A DNA stretch of 42,080 nt from a virus, in IMG/VR virus record IMGVR_UViG_3300026118_000024, positions 1 through 42,080 of that record. One strand, given 5' to 3'. The notes under the pieces are model-generated. The model worked only from the letters and a program-made list of their open reading frames with translations. It had not been told where the DNA came from and did not search any database. This document shows positions 8,462 to 18,800 of the stretch, in pieces. Every line of letters begins with the position of its first letter. Position 1 is the stretch's first letter. The position numbers and the translations under genes are program-made.

Positions 8462-10609
8462 TCAAACGATCGTCACTTCTACTGAGCTAGCCGCAGGCCC
8501 GTCTATCCAGGTTGAAACCGCCAAATTATAGGTGCCATACGGACAATTGGCCTGTGGCGTAAGCTGATACGAAGCGAATGAGGCCCCTCGATAGATGCTG
8601 ATCCACCAGTTACCCGGCGCGCCTGACAGTATGACACCAATGCCACCAAAACCGACTGGGCCAGAACACCAATTCAACCACTGGCACGGAGGGCTTCCGG
8701 CATTCACCAGTGATCCGTCCCAGGCTGGGCAACCGAGCGCTTCCGGCCCCGCCTGATACATTGGCATCAGATCCCGGGCGTAAAGCGTTACGGGCATCTG
8801 GGAACAATCCGTCCCGCAGTCTTCTGGCTCTGGCTCTGGCTCGGGTTCGGGCTCCGCATCCGGATCCGCAGGCTGCTCTATTATCCGATTAGGATCTGGG
8901 CACACGGGCCCGTCCTTGATGCCGGTGGCCACCTTGCTTCCACGTGGACAGATGCCCAGGGTCTCCATCCATTCACCCACCGTGGGCCGCTGGTCCCGGT
9001 GGAAGGTCAAGAAAGCCGTGAAGCCGTGGTCGATGAAGTCAGCGGCGCTGAATTTGAGGTTAAGCCGTAACGTGACGTCCGGACAGATGTTGTCTCCGGT
9101 TGGCCAAGAGAAGAATGCTTCGCGGGTGTTCTCGTTCCAACCGCCTGTGACCAGATTGCAGGCATCGTTGTTGATGCGTTGATAGGTGGCGTCGTCCTCA
9201 GCTATTCCGTTATAGACAAAGCCGGCGGCCCTAGTGATCCACTCCACGTTAATCGGCCGGGTATCGAACTGAGTGAACATGTAAATGTCACTCTCGCCCA
9301 TATAAATGTGGGCGTCGCCAGCGTTTACCAGGGAATACTTGTAGCGCAGAGCGTTGCCACCCCGATAAATCTCCTCGAAGTTAAACACGTCTTCCCCACC
9401 GACCAGGGACACCCGGATGATTGATTTATCGGTGTAAAGGATGAGCCAGTTTCCGATGGGCGCGGCAGCCAGGATAGTCTCTCCAACCGCTGTGGTGGCC
9501 CGGCCGGCAAAACTGGTATCACTTTCGATGAATGAATTGGGATCCTCCAGATCACTCCAAATAATCGTACTGCCGCTGCGCACGCCGGCTTCGGTGATGT
9601 CGAAGAAGATTACGAATCCCTTCCAGGTAACCACTCCGCCAGCTCGGGTAATACCAAGCACTGCCAGGTCTGTGATCGGTTGGAGTGACTGAAGCCCGCA
9701 GCCAGAAGAATCGCTTCCAAGTTGGTAGATAAATGGGGGATCGAAGTTATTGGTGAAAACAAGGTATTCTCCAATGGTAGCGGCCATTCCTCGAACGCTG
9801 TTGCACCCGCACTGTTCGGTCGTGTATCCGGAATTACCCAGTCCATCGGCCAATATCCGCCAATTCCCTGCTGATTGATTGAATTCATAAACTCTGGACA
9901 TGGTTGCGGCCACCAGTTTGCGGCCCTGGGCGGTGACCACTTCGGTTAACATCGTGATAGCTTCCCGGCATCCAGGCCGGCTCCACAGATAATCTCCGCA
10001 ATACTCGTGGTCGTAGGCAAAGAGGGGGTCATAGACGGGCGTCTGCGGCCCGTATGGGTAGCCCGCAACTAGATCCCCTGGATACTCCACCTGGCAGGAT
10101 GTGTACACGTAGGAATCCAGGTAGTTGAACGGGGCGCCCGTCGTCAGGCTGTCGGGCAAATCAGGGCGCTGGATGAACCGATAAGGATACCCCACGTATG
10201 GGTAGAAGATTGTGCACGGGCCATAGAGCATCTCCGGGAAATCCCCGACATAAACCGGAGAAAATGGACCCGATGCTGGAGGATAGGCGAAGGTGGTGGG
10301 CTCCTGATAGACTCCAGTGAAGTAGGCGTAGATGTAGCCATGCAGGCCTCCACCACCCATGACGTGCTCTTCGAAAGAATCGTAGTAGCCCAGCCGGGTC
10401 GTTAACTGGTCGTGAAGGTCCTGGTTGTTGTATGGATCGTCGTCAGCGAACAGGCGACGCCAGCCACCAGACCGATTACGGTTTCGAGTGGAGCGGGTAA
10501 CAGCGTTTTTAACTACGCGCCAATTACCAAAGCCAATCTCATCTGCGCTTGAGAGCGTGTCGAACACGCCCGTCATGGGTCTTAGCTTGATCGTCTTGAA
10601 GTCTGACAT
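8462..10609 (-). CDS. Tail nozzle-like protein
   Basis: The 715-residue protein begins like podovirus nozzle proteins, with a segment setting out an Asn/Arg-rich GNWRVVKNAVTRSTRNR element. It continues with beta-propeller-like strands, including TIIWSDLEDPNSF and GNWLILYTDKSIIRVS, which resemble motifs in P22 gp10/T7 gp12-type proteins. Near residue 580 a run of Pro-Glu dipeptides acts as a linker to a C-terminal domain of about 120 residues rich in Cys, Trp and Gly, perhaps an exposed beta-sandwich. Position after the collar gene and before the propeller gene supports a tail-tip role. The family assignment comes from recall of sequence style, not a search. Confidence 0.6.
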   Translation of the reverse strand: MSDFKTIKLRPMTGVFDTLSSADEIGFGNWRVVKNAVTRSTRNRNRSGGWRRLFADDDPYNNQDLHDQLTTRLGYYDSFEEHVMGGGGLHGYIYAYFTGVYQEPTTFAYPPASGPFSPVYVGDFPEMLYGPCTIFYPYVGYPYRFIQRPDLPDSLTTGAPFNYLDSYVYTSCQVEYPGDLVAGYPYGPQTPVYDPLFAYDHEYCGDYLWSRPGCREAITMLTEVVTAQGRKLVAATMSRVYEFNQSAGNWRILADGLGNSGYTTEQCGCNSVRGMAATIGEYLVFTNNFDPPFIYQLGSDSSGCGLQSLQPITDLAVLGITRAGGVVTWKGFVIFFDITEAGVRSGSTIIWSDLEDPNSFIESDTSFAGRATTAVGETILAAAPIGNWLILYTDKSIIRVSLVGGEDVFNFEEIYRGGNALRYKYSLVNAGDAHIYMGESDIYMFTQFDTRPINVEWITRAAGFVYNGIAEDDATYQRINNDACNLVTGGWNENTREAFFSWPTGDNICPDVTLRLNLKFSAADFIDHGFTAFLTFHRDQRPTVGEWMETLGICPRGSKVATGIKDGPVCPDPNRIIEQPADPDAEPEPEPEPEPEDCGTDCSQMPVTLYARDLMPMYQAGPEALGCPAWDGSLVNAGSPPCQWLNWCSGPVGFGGIGVILSGAPGNWWISIYRGASFASYQLTPQANCPYGTYNLAVSTWIDGPAASSVEVTIV
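8824..8870 (-). repeat. Short tandem repeat encoding a Pro-Glu linker
   Basis: Six-base units of the CTGGCT type recur here and encode alternating Pro and Glu residues in the nozzle-like protein. The array could expand or contract by slippage in whole codons and so change linker length without frameshift. Confidence 0.7.
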
Positions 10610-10620
10610 CGCGGGTCATC

Positions 10621-11277
10621 TTAGATCTTGATAAACGGATAAGCGATAATACATGGGTGAATGACGTTGAAGGGCTCACTGTCACCCGTGGTCTCCATTG
10701 GATCGGCAAAAGCATAATCAAGCGACCCGCTTCGGTTGATGTCGTTGATCTTTCCCACTGCCTGTTGCACCAGGATTTGCTGGCTGTCGGTAGTGTTGTA
10801 ATCGTGGCGATGGGTGGCTAATTCGGCCTCCGTTTGGGTATGGCGCTCTTCGCCCACGTTGACGGTATTGATGTCGCGATTGGATAATCCGGTGCCTTGA
10901 CCGGCGCCAATTGGAGAGCGGCCACGTAAATCGGGTAATCCGAAGGTGGTGCTGCCGTCCCCAACGCCGTAGCGGGTGCCGATGGCGGCGAAGAGATTGG
11001 CGTAGGTCGTGCGGGAGATATCGCTGCCATCGGCCAAGATCCAGCCCGGCCCCATATTTAGGGTAAGTGAGTAAGCAATCATACCCGTTGGGGTGCTAAA
11101 GGTGGCCACCTCCTCCTTAAACGTCTGGCTGATGGATCGGTCGGTATTGAGCATCCAGCCGAACAAATCACAGAGCAGCTGTGGGATGCCCAGGAATTTG
11201 GACATCTTGACGCACAGGTCGGCGTTGGCCGCTGGAACGGCGTCACAGAATTGGGTGGGTGAAACGGGTGATGGCAT
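10621..11277 (-). CDS. Phage tail-collar domain protein
   Basis: Residues about 65-135 match the tail-collar family: GWILADGSDISRTTYANLF, then IGTRYGVGDGSTTFGLPDLRGR. The C-terminus ends in a PFNVIHPCIIAYPFIKI segment, also typical of such proteins. Collar domains form trimeric fibre tips or necks and occur in short tail fibres. The N-terminal 60 residues would attach to another tail protein. There is no signal peptide, unlike the four genes transcribed before it. It starts ten bases after the stop of the lectin-like gene. Confidence 0.85.
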   Translation of the reverse strand: MPSPVSPTQFCDAVPAANADLCVKMSKFLGIPQLLCDLFGWMLNTDRSISQTFKEEVATFSTPTGMIAYSLTLNMGPGWILADGSDISRTTYANLFAAIGTRYGVGDGSTTFGLPDLRGRSPIGAGQGTGLSNRDINTVNVGEERHTQTEAELATHRHDYNTTDSQQILVQQAVGKINDINRSGSLDYAFADPMETTGDSEPFNVIHPCIIAYPFIKI

Positions 11278-11287
11278 TTGGATGATG

Positions 11288-12103
11288 TTATTCGTTTGGC
11301 CAAAATGACATTAACTGGCTTCCGAGCGGATTGCCGCTGCTGCTTTGACCGAATCGTGGGATAGCGTTAGACACGAACTGACCCCAAGGGACACGACTCG
11401 GAATTCGTTGACTAGACTCCATGTCTTGACCATACCGAATATTGCTCCAATCAATGTTTAGCACGCAATGCTGTGGATAGATAACATAAGGCAACCCAGC
11501 TACACGTGTTTTATAAAGCATCTGAATTTGAGTGCTACTAAGATTTGTGCGCCAGGCCATGACCGGGCCTTGTTCACCCATTAAAATCCCACCTCCAACC
11601 ACCTGCGCCGTGGGTCCTGAAAGGCTAAATTCGTGCTGGTTTGGGAGGCTATTACTGTTTCCGTTCCCACTGGTCCACGATCCTGAGATGGGGGCGCCAT
11701 CCAAATACATTTGCATTGATGATCCAGCCGTTCCGTAGGTGAATGTAAGTGCAACGAATCGGAGGCGATTGGTCCAGATAATCGTCGAAGAGGACTGATA
11801 CGTGTGCAGCCCACCAACTTGGTCGGTATAATCGAATTCGAATTTGCTGCCAGAAATGCGCAGCAGATAATTACAGCTGGCAGTGAAGTCCAATCGGCCT
11901 TTGGAAAAGAACACATTCTTTTGTTCCAGCCCAGTACCAGTATCTCGAATTCTGAGCCAAACGGCAATGGTGATGCTGTTGCTCAGCACATTCATTGAGT
12001 TGGTCATGTTCGGACCGCAGAAATAGGTGTTTAGATTACCAGTCCCGAACCAATCAGCTTTGGCAGCAACCACACTCAACAGTAATGCCAGTAGTATTCT
12101 CAT
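11288..12103 (-). CDS. Secreted-looking LamG/concanavalin-like lectin protein
   Basis: This 271-residue protein begins with a clear Sec signal peptide (MRILLALLLSVVAAKA, then DWFG). The mature part resembles a LamG-type jelly roll: SITIAVWLRIRDTG, LRFVALTFTYG, MQMYLDGAPISG and a late GPVMAWRTNLSSTQIQMLY motif that recalls the end of concanavalin-like modules in cell-surface proteins. Such domains bind glycans. The start overlaps the stop of the upstream gene (ATGA at 12103-12100). It is the last of four consecutive genes with N-terminal leaders in the position where tail fibre genes are expected. Confidence 0.7.
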   Translation of the reverse strand: MRILLALLLSVVAAKADWFGTGNLNTYFCGPNMTNSMNVLSNSITIAVWLRIRDTGTGLEQKNVFFSKGRLDFTASCNYLLRISGSKFEFDYTDQVGGLHTYQSSSTIIWTNRLRFVALTFTYGTAGSSMQMYLDGAPISGSWTSGNGNSNSLPNQHEFSLSGPTAQVVGGGILMGEQGPVMAWRTNLSSTQIQMLYKTRVAGLPYVIYPQHCVLNIDWSNIRYGQDMESSQRIPSRVPWGQFVSNAIPRFGQSSSGNPLGSQLMSFWPNE

Positions 12104-12813
12104 GGGAAATTACCAACCTGAACCATCTCGATGCCTACAATGCACCCACTGAATGCGCCGGCATTGGAAACCGCACAGGTCGTATCGGCATTCTTTGCCT
12201 GATATACGATGGTTAGCTCTGTGGCTGGGGTGTTGAAGGCCACATCAACAATCTCTGTCCAGCCAGCTTCCGCAGTATTCGCCGTTCCGTTGAGGTTACC
12301 GCCCACTAGCCCAATGCATAGCGTCCGTTTGCCAAGTGCAGCAAAGGTCGCCGTAATGGTGGTGCCAGCCGAGACGTTTGCGTTAACATTTTGACGCAAT
12401 CCGGTCAGGCCATTGACCCCGGTGATCACTGCCCCGCTCACCTCCACCACAGCCAAGGCCCAGCCGGTCTGAGAGGTGGCGCCAGTATCGGCTGTCAATG
12501 GACCGGCAAAGGCTCCCGACCCGCACTTGGCATACCAAATCGTGAGCCGATGATCCGTTAGATAATTGGTATCGAAAAGCTCCGTCCAGGTTAAGCCATT
12601 GCCAACCAAGTTAGGCTGGTCGGGGGTGGCAGCTTTCGTGTTGATGACGATGGCGATCAGTTCAGTGCCGATCTGTGGCGTATAAGAGCCGGTCGCTTCG
12701 CTGGTATCGTTGGCAGTGTTGGCCGATGAGCCTAGCGCACGAACGGACAGGCCGACCGTAGCCTGTTGGCCGCAACAGCCCAAACAACTTAAGAGTAATA
12801 ATAGCCACTTCAT
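12100..12813 (-). CDS. Secreted-looking beta-sandwich protein (possible lipoprotein)
   Basis: The 237-residue protein has a hydrophobic leader (MKWLLLLLSCLGCCGQQ). One of the Cys residues near 10-14 could serve as a lipobox Cys. The rest is predicted beta-rich, with alternating hydrophobic and Thr/Ser/Asn strands and few charges, and resembles small adhesion or jelly-roll domains (for example GLTWTELFDTNYLTDHRLTIWYA). The start shares one base with the stop of the giant upstream gene (TGATG). Location between the giant repeat protein and the lectin-like protein suggests a common surface structure. The family is not recognised. Confidence 0.6.
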   Translation of the reverse strand: MKWLLLLLSCLGCCGQQATVGLSVRALGSSANTANDTSEATGSYTPQIGTELIAIVINTKAATPDQPNLVGNGLTWTELFDTNYLTDHRLTIWYAKCGSGAFAGPLTADTGATSQTGWALAVVEVSGAVITGVNGLTGLRQNVNANVSAGTTITATFAALGKRTLCIGLVGGNLNGTANTAEAGWTEIVDVAFNTPATELTIVYQAKNADTTCAVSNAGAFSGCIVGIEMVQVGNFP

Positions 12814-15800
12814 CAGTTTGCCCCTATCCCCTCTCGCACCAGATAGGATGCGAATATGTTGGTGTTGAACACTTGCTGGAATGTGAACGTAACCACCTGA
12901 TTGCTGTTAACCAGCACATCGAAATTTCCATTGGTAGATCCTGGAGGCCAATAGATGGTGTTACCAGAGGCGACGGTGCAAAGCAATTGCCATGCATTGG
13001 TTGTTCCATTCCCAAGTCTTCCAGAACCGAAAGCATTTAACGTATGTGTGACGCCATCATTACAGTTGGTTAGCTGGAGGACCAAATTGGTTTTGAGTGC
13101 GTTACTAAACGTCTGCCACTGAGCCAATTTGAAGTCGATATTGTTGGTCCTAAATGCAACGGCGTTGGAGTGGAGAAGGGGAACGGATATGTTATAAAGA
13201 CCATTGGAGCTGATCAGTAGCGCCAATGCGCCATTGGTCTGTCTCCACTCTATCAGGTTAGTCATACTTCCAACGCTGGCAGTCGCAATCGAGGCTGGAC
13301 TGGTCAGGTTGGATGGATAGAGCATAATGTTTGTCAGAAGCACGCCCTCCTTGATCGAGAGCGTAGTATTGGCCCCAAATTGATTGGCGTTTGTGGCCAG
13401 CCCTCCACCGCTAGCTGCTACTGCTCCCCACCCAAGGTTGCCCGACCCATCATTGGTAAGAACAGTTTGGGCGGCTCCCTGAGCACTGGGCCAGGAATAA
13501 GCCACGCGCTTGAGCAGTTTCAGATCGCCAATGCCGTTGACTTCGAACATCGGCGTATTGCTATTCTGCAAGCTCATCAGCGTATGGGTATTGGTAATGC
13601 GCATCGTGCTACCGAAGATGTATCCGGTAGGACTCAGACTGAAATCGGGATCGATTTGGTAAGGCGTTATAATGGTTGCTCCTTCATCCTGAACCAGAAC
13701 ATAGGCATCAAAATTCTTATAATCCACAGCGGTTCCTGCACCTCCTGCTCTGAAGAAATACTCCACGAATCCATTGCCTTCCTTATTAGCGGTCACATTA
13801 AAATCACCGTAGTTTGTGCTGACGTGCATCTCGGCATTTCCGCTATAGCCAACCACGCTGTTGTAGGTTGTCAGTAGGACTGATTTCTCGGGACTATCAA
13901 CCCCGAAGGCCGTATCGTACGCGATATCAATTGCCGCCTGAGGGACAGGTATATAGTTGGTCGAGCCAATCATTATTCCTTGATCGCCAACGACCAGTGC
14001 GCTGGCCCCGCCGTTAAAGACCGCAAACAGCACATTGGTTCCGCCGATCCTTCGAGTGCTGGTCTGAAATAGGAAATTGGTTGCTCGTGCTAGTTCAGCG
14101 GCTGATACAGTGTTAGTTGGATTGAAAATTATATTGGTCGGGTATGCGATTGGGTAAAGGGTTCCAGATTTATTGGTCCATACGATATCCGCAAATGTTA
14201 CAGACCCACCACTGGCTGATACGGCGCCCCAACCTAAATTGCCGGACCCATCATTGGTTAACACCGTTTGCGCCGCTCCCTGCGCATTTGGCCATGAGTA
14301 TGGGATGCGTTTCAGTAGTTTCAGGTCACCGATGCCATTAACCTCAAACATCGGGGTATTACTATTCTGAAGCGACATCAAAGTGTGCGTGTTGGTAATC
14401 CGCATGGTGCTATTAAATAGGTAACTTGTCGGACTCAGGCTGAAGTCGGGGTCAAACTGGAATGGTCTAATAATGGTGCCTCCGGCATCCTGAGCCAGAA
14501 CATACATATCGAAATTAAGCCAAGTTGCATCTTGTCCAATAACTTGAGTGAAATTTATGAACCCAGTGCCATCTCGATCAGCGGTCAATACAGTGTTAGC
14601 AAAATTAGTGCTAACGCTGGTGACTGCCGATGAATTAAATCCAACGGCGCTATTTTGAGATGTTAGGCTGATTGCCTTGCTTGGCGCATCCCCAAGAGAT
14701 GTGTCATAAATGGCATTTATCGCTTGCCCATTGATAGGAGTGCCGTTAGCTGACCCGATGAATATACCAGCATCACCTACGGTAAGTGCGTTGTTTGTTC
14801 CGTTATAGACCCTGAATACTTTGTTGGTTCCACCAGCTCTGGTTTCGGTGCTGCCAAAATAGAAATTAGTCCTAAATCCCGCATTGGTTGGGCTTAGGAT
14901 AGTGTTGGTTGGATAAGCGTTTGGAAGCAATTCACCGACGCGATTGGTCCAAACCAAATCTGATAACGCCACCCCACCACCACCTGTAGAAGCGATGACA
15001 TAGTTACTTCCGTTTGGAGTGATGGTTATGTTAGCCCCAGCCTCAAGCCCGCGAATCTCTCCGGTCACGTTGGTAGCGCCCGCTGCCGTTCCGACACCGA
15101 CCACCAGTGGCTTGATCGTCCCGTTGGAAAGAGTCGGGCTAAACAGGTTGGTGACGGCTCCTGTTCCAGCAAGATTGGTGAGTGTCGCATTGCCAGGTTG
15201 GAATATCTGCTGGAGTTGTTGGGTCACGATGCCTGCTACGAAATTGGTGGCATAGATTAACCCATATCCCGCTGTGACATCGAAGTCTCGGGTCCAGATC
15301 AAGACGTTGGTGGCTGGCACCAGAGAGTCTCGGCTGACATAAACCACTGAGGGCGCATTGCTGTTGATGTTGGCCGCACTTCCGTTGTTGCCGATATACC
15401 AACTAGCCGGGATTTCAGTCGTGTTGGCCCATAGCCTGACAGTGGTCCCGTTGGTGACGTATGTTTTTACCACAATCGTCTGGCCAGCTTGGATGTTGGT
15501 GAATACGTAGTTGGTCTGTGGTCCAGTCGCTGGATTGAATTGGAACCAAGACGAATTGGTACCATCAAATACCACATTGGTACCCAGGAACTGAGGCGCA
15601 GTCCAGACGTTGGTGAAAGAGCCCAAGAATCCAGCACCATAATGAATCGCATTGGTCAGCAACGGTGCATCTTTGATGGTTAACTCCACCGAAGCGCCGA
15701 ATTGGTTCGCATTGGTCGTAAGGCTAGACCCTCCGCTACCAGACGAAGCGATAACGATGTTGCTCCCATTTGGGGTCAAAGTGACGTTAGCTCCCTGCTC

Positions 15801-18800
15801 CAACCCAAAGAATCTGCCCGTATAATTAGTGGCGAAGTTGTTGGCAGACGGGAACACCACCGGTTTCATCGTAGCGTTGCTAAGCGACGCACTGAACACG
15901 TTGGTAATGGCGCCAGTGCCAGAAAGGTTGGTAAGGGTTTGGCTGGCGGGTTGGCGTTGGGTGATCCAATTGGTGACGCTGGCGCTGTTTGTGGCAGCCG
16001 TGACATAATTGGAAACCGAGTTCACCCAGTTGGACACTCCCACCACGTTAGTCGTGCTTGCCGTCTGCGCCCAATCTATCGCGACTAAGATGTTGGAAGC
16101 GTTCATCGTGATGGCCTGACCGCTGCCCTGTTCAATTCCGAAAATCGTCAGCACACCCGACGTATAGCTATTTGTGAGCGGCTTACTTGTCGCGTTCGTC
16201 GTGCTGAGAGAGACCACATTAGTGACGTTCTTTGCTACCGTGCCAACCAGATTAGAAAGAACAGCATTGGCGGGTTGGCGTTGTGTAATCCAGTTGGTAA
16301 CCGAGGCCGAATTGGTAGCTGCCGTGACGTAGTTGGACACGGAATTCACCCAATTAGACACTCCAACGACATTGGTGGTGCTTGCCACCTGTGCCCAATC
16401 GATCCCAACGACAATGTTGGAAGCGTTAACCGTGATAGCTTGGCCACTACCCTGTTCAATGCCAAACATCGTCAGGACGCCTGACGCATAGCTGTTTGTC
16501 AGCGGTTTGCTCGTCGCATTGGTTGTGCTTAAGGACACGAAATTGGCAGTGGACGAGATGACGTAGTTGCTGCCATTGGGCGTGATCGTGATGTTTGCAC
16601 CGGCCTCAATGCCCCTAATCTCGCCAGTGGTATTAGTCGCGCCAGCCGCCGTTCCAAGCCCCACCACCAACGGCTTGATAGTGGCGTTAGAGAGAGTTGG
16701 GCTGAATATGTTCGTGAAGGTTCCGCTGCCCGCACTGGCAGTACCCCAGGTTCCCTTGCCGTTCGCATCAGAGGTGAGCACCTTCCCGGCTCCAGCGCCA
16801 TTGGTCATCAGGATGGTCATGTCCTCCAGCAAATGCAGATTGGTCGTGGAGACCATCACCCGGTTGTTGTTGGTGGTGCCAAGCAGGATGGTTTTATCTA
16901 AGGTGTTCGTCTGAAATGATCCAATGGCTGCGGCCATTATAGCGCCACTTATCTTGTTGGAAACACCACCAGGGATGAAACTAAAGTGGGAACCACCCGC
17001 TCCTGGGTTGCCAATAAAATTAGTGTAGCCACCAGAAATAACTCCATACTGGGCAAAGCCATCAATGTTATTCAGAGAGCCTCCGGCAATGGTGCCGCTG
17101 ATTGCATCGGACACATTACCCCGGCCACCACCAATAGTTCCATACAACGCAGAACTTTGAAGGAAATTGCCAAAACCACCACCAATGGTTCCATAATCCT
17201 CATGTATACTGTTTTGGCTACCACCACCAATCGTGGTTAAACCATCCACCGTTGACTCTCCTGAAATATTGTTTAACCCACCTCCAACCACAGAACCGAT
17301 GCCCCTTGTCTCGTTTCCAGATCCTCCACCAATAGAGCCATAGCGCATGCGAGAAATATTGTCCGCTCCACCAACCATGGAACTCATAAACGCATCAGTG
17401 AGAATCCTATTCCTAAATCCGCCTACAATAACGCAATTGCTTGCGCCTGGGTCCATTTGGTTCTTACTGCCTCCTCCAATTATGTTGCGCCCACTTGCAC
17501 TGGATTCAGCAAATAAGTTCTCAGTACCTCCAACGATTACAGAATAGATGTAATTGGTCGGGATTATGTTTCCGTACCCACTCAACACTGCGCTCATATA
17601 TCCACCAGCAAGGTTGTTGGAACCAAATGACACCGACCCTATGCCAAGGTTTGTCACATCCCAATAATCGCTTCCAATGCCCGTGGATAGCTGACCAACA
17701 CGAAATGACCGACGCGGCGCATACCACTCAAGATTAAGGCGGGCTCCATTGGTGGCAGAGGTGCCGAAATGGATGCGGTTACTATGGACGTAGGGATAGA
17801 TGGTATCGGTGTTGTTGGTCCAGATAAGGTCGGCAAAGGTAAGACCGCCGCCCGAAGCCACTGCGCCCCATCCCAGAATGCCAGAACCATTGTTGGTCAG
17901 AGCTGTGCCGGCCGCACCTTGGGCGCTGGGCCACTGGTAAGGGATCTTCTTGATTAGTCTTAGATCGCCCACACCGTCCACTTCAAGCACCGGGAAATTG
18001 CTGTTTTGGAGCGACAGCAGGGTATGGATGTTGGTGATACGAACGCTGCTGCTGAACAAATAATTGGTCGGGGTAAGTAGTGTGAAGTTGGGGTCCACCT
18101 GGAAGTAGGTCGCCCCATCGACCAGCGCCTGCATCGAGAAGGTGTTAAAATCTTGTGGGTTGATTCCGGCCCCAGCCTGGATGGCAAACCGGCTAAACTT
18201 GGTTCCGCCCTCCTTATTGGCGAACAGGATTATGGCCCCATAATTGGTGTCGACGATCAGGTCGGCGGCGCCGTTGTAGCCCACAGCGCTATTCTGGCTC
18301 ATGGTAAAAATCTCCTGCTGGTTGGTCTCGCCAAGAGCCGTATCGTATATGCCGTAAAGGACTACGCCTGGGAATGGGGTGGGATTACCGCGACCCATAA
18401 ACAGCCCGCCATAGGGGCCGACCGTGACGGCGTTGCTGCCGCCGTTGTAGATAGCGAACAATTTGCTGGTTGCATTTGTCCGGTAAACCCGACTGTCGAA
18501 GTAGTAATTGGTGCCGGTTCCGTTATCAGGGACGTTCACCCGTAACAGCACGTTGGTCGGGAAAGCGACTGGCTTGAGCGTGCCATTGTCGTTGGTCCAT
18601 ATCAGGTCCGAAAATGCCACCGTGCCACCGCTACCAGCCACGGTTCCCCAACCCAAGATGCCGGCGCCATTGTTGGTGAGGGCAGTTCCCGCTGCCCCAT
18701 TGGCCGATGGGAATGTATAATCCACATTCCTGAACACATACCGGGTGATGTTGGTCCCAAGCATCATCTGGTTGTCTGCGGTGATGCGAGTAAGGGCCCC

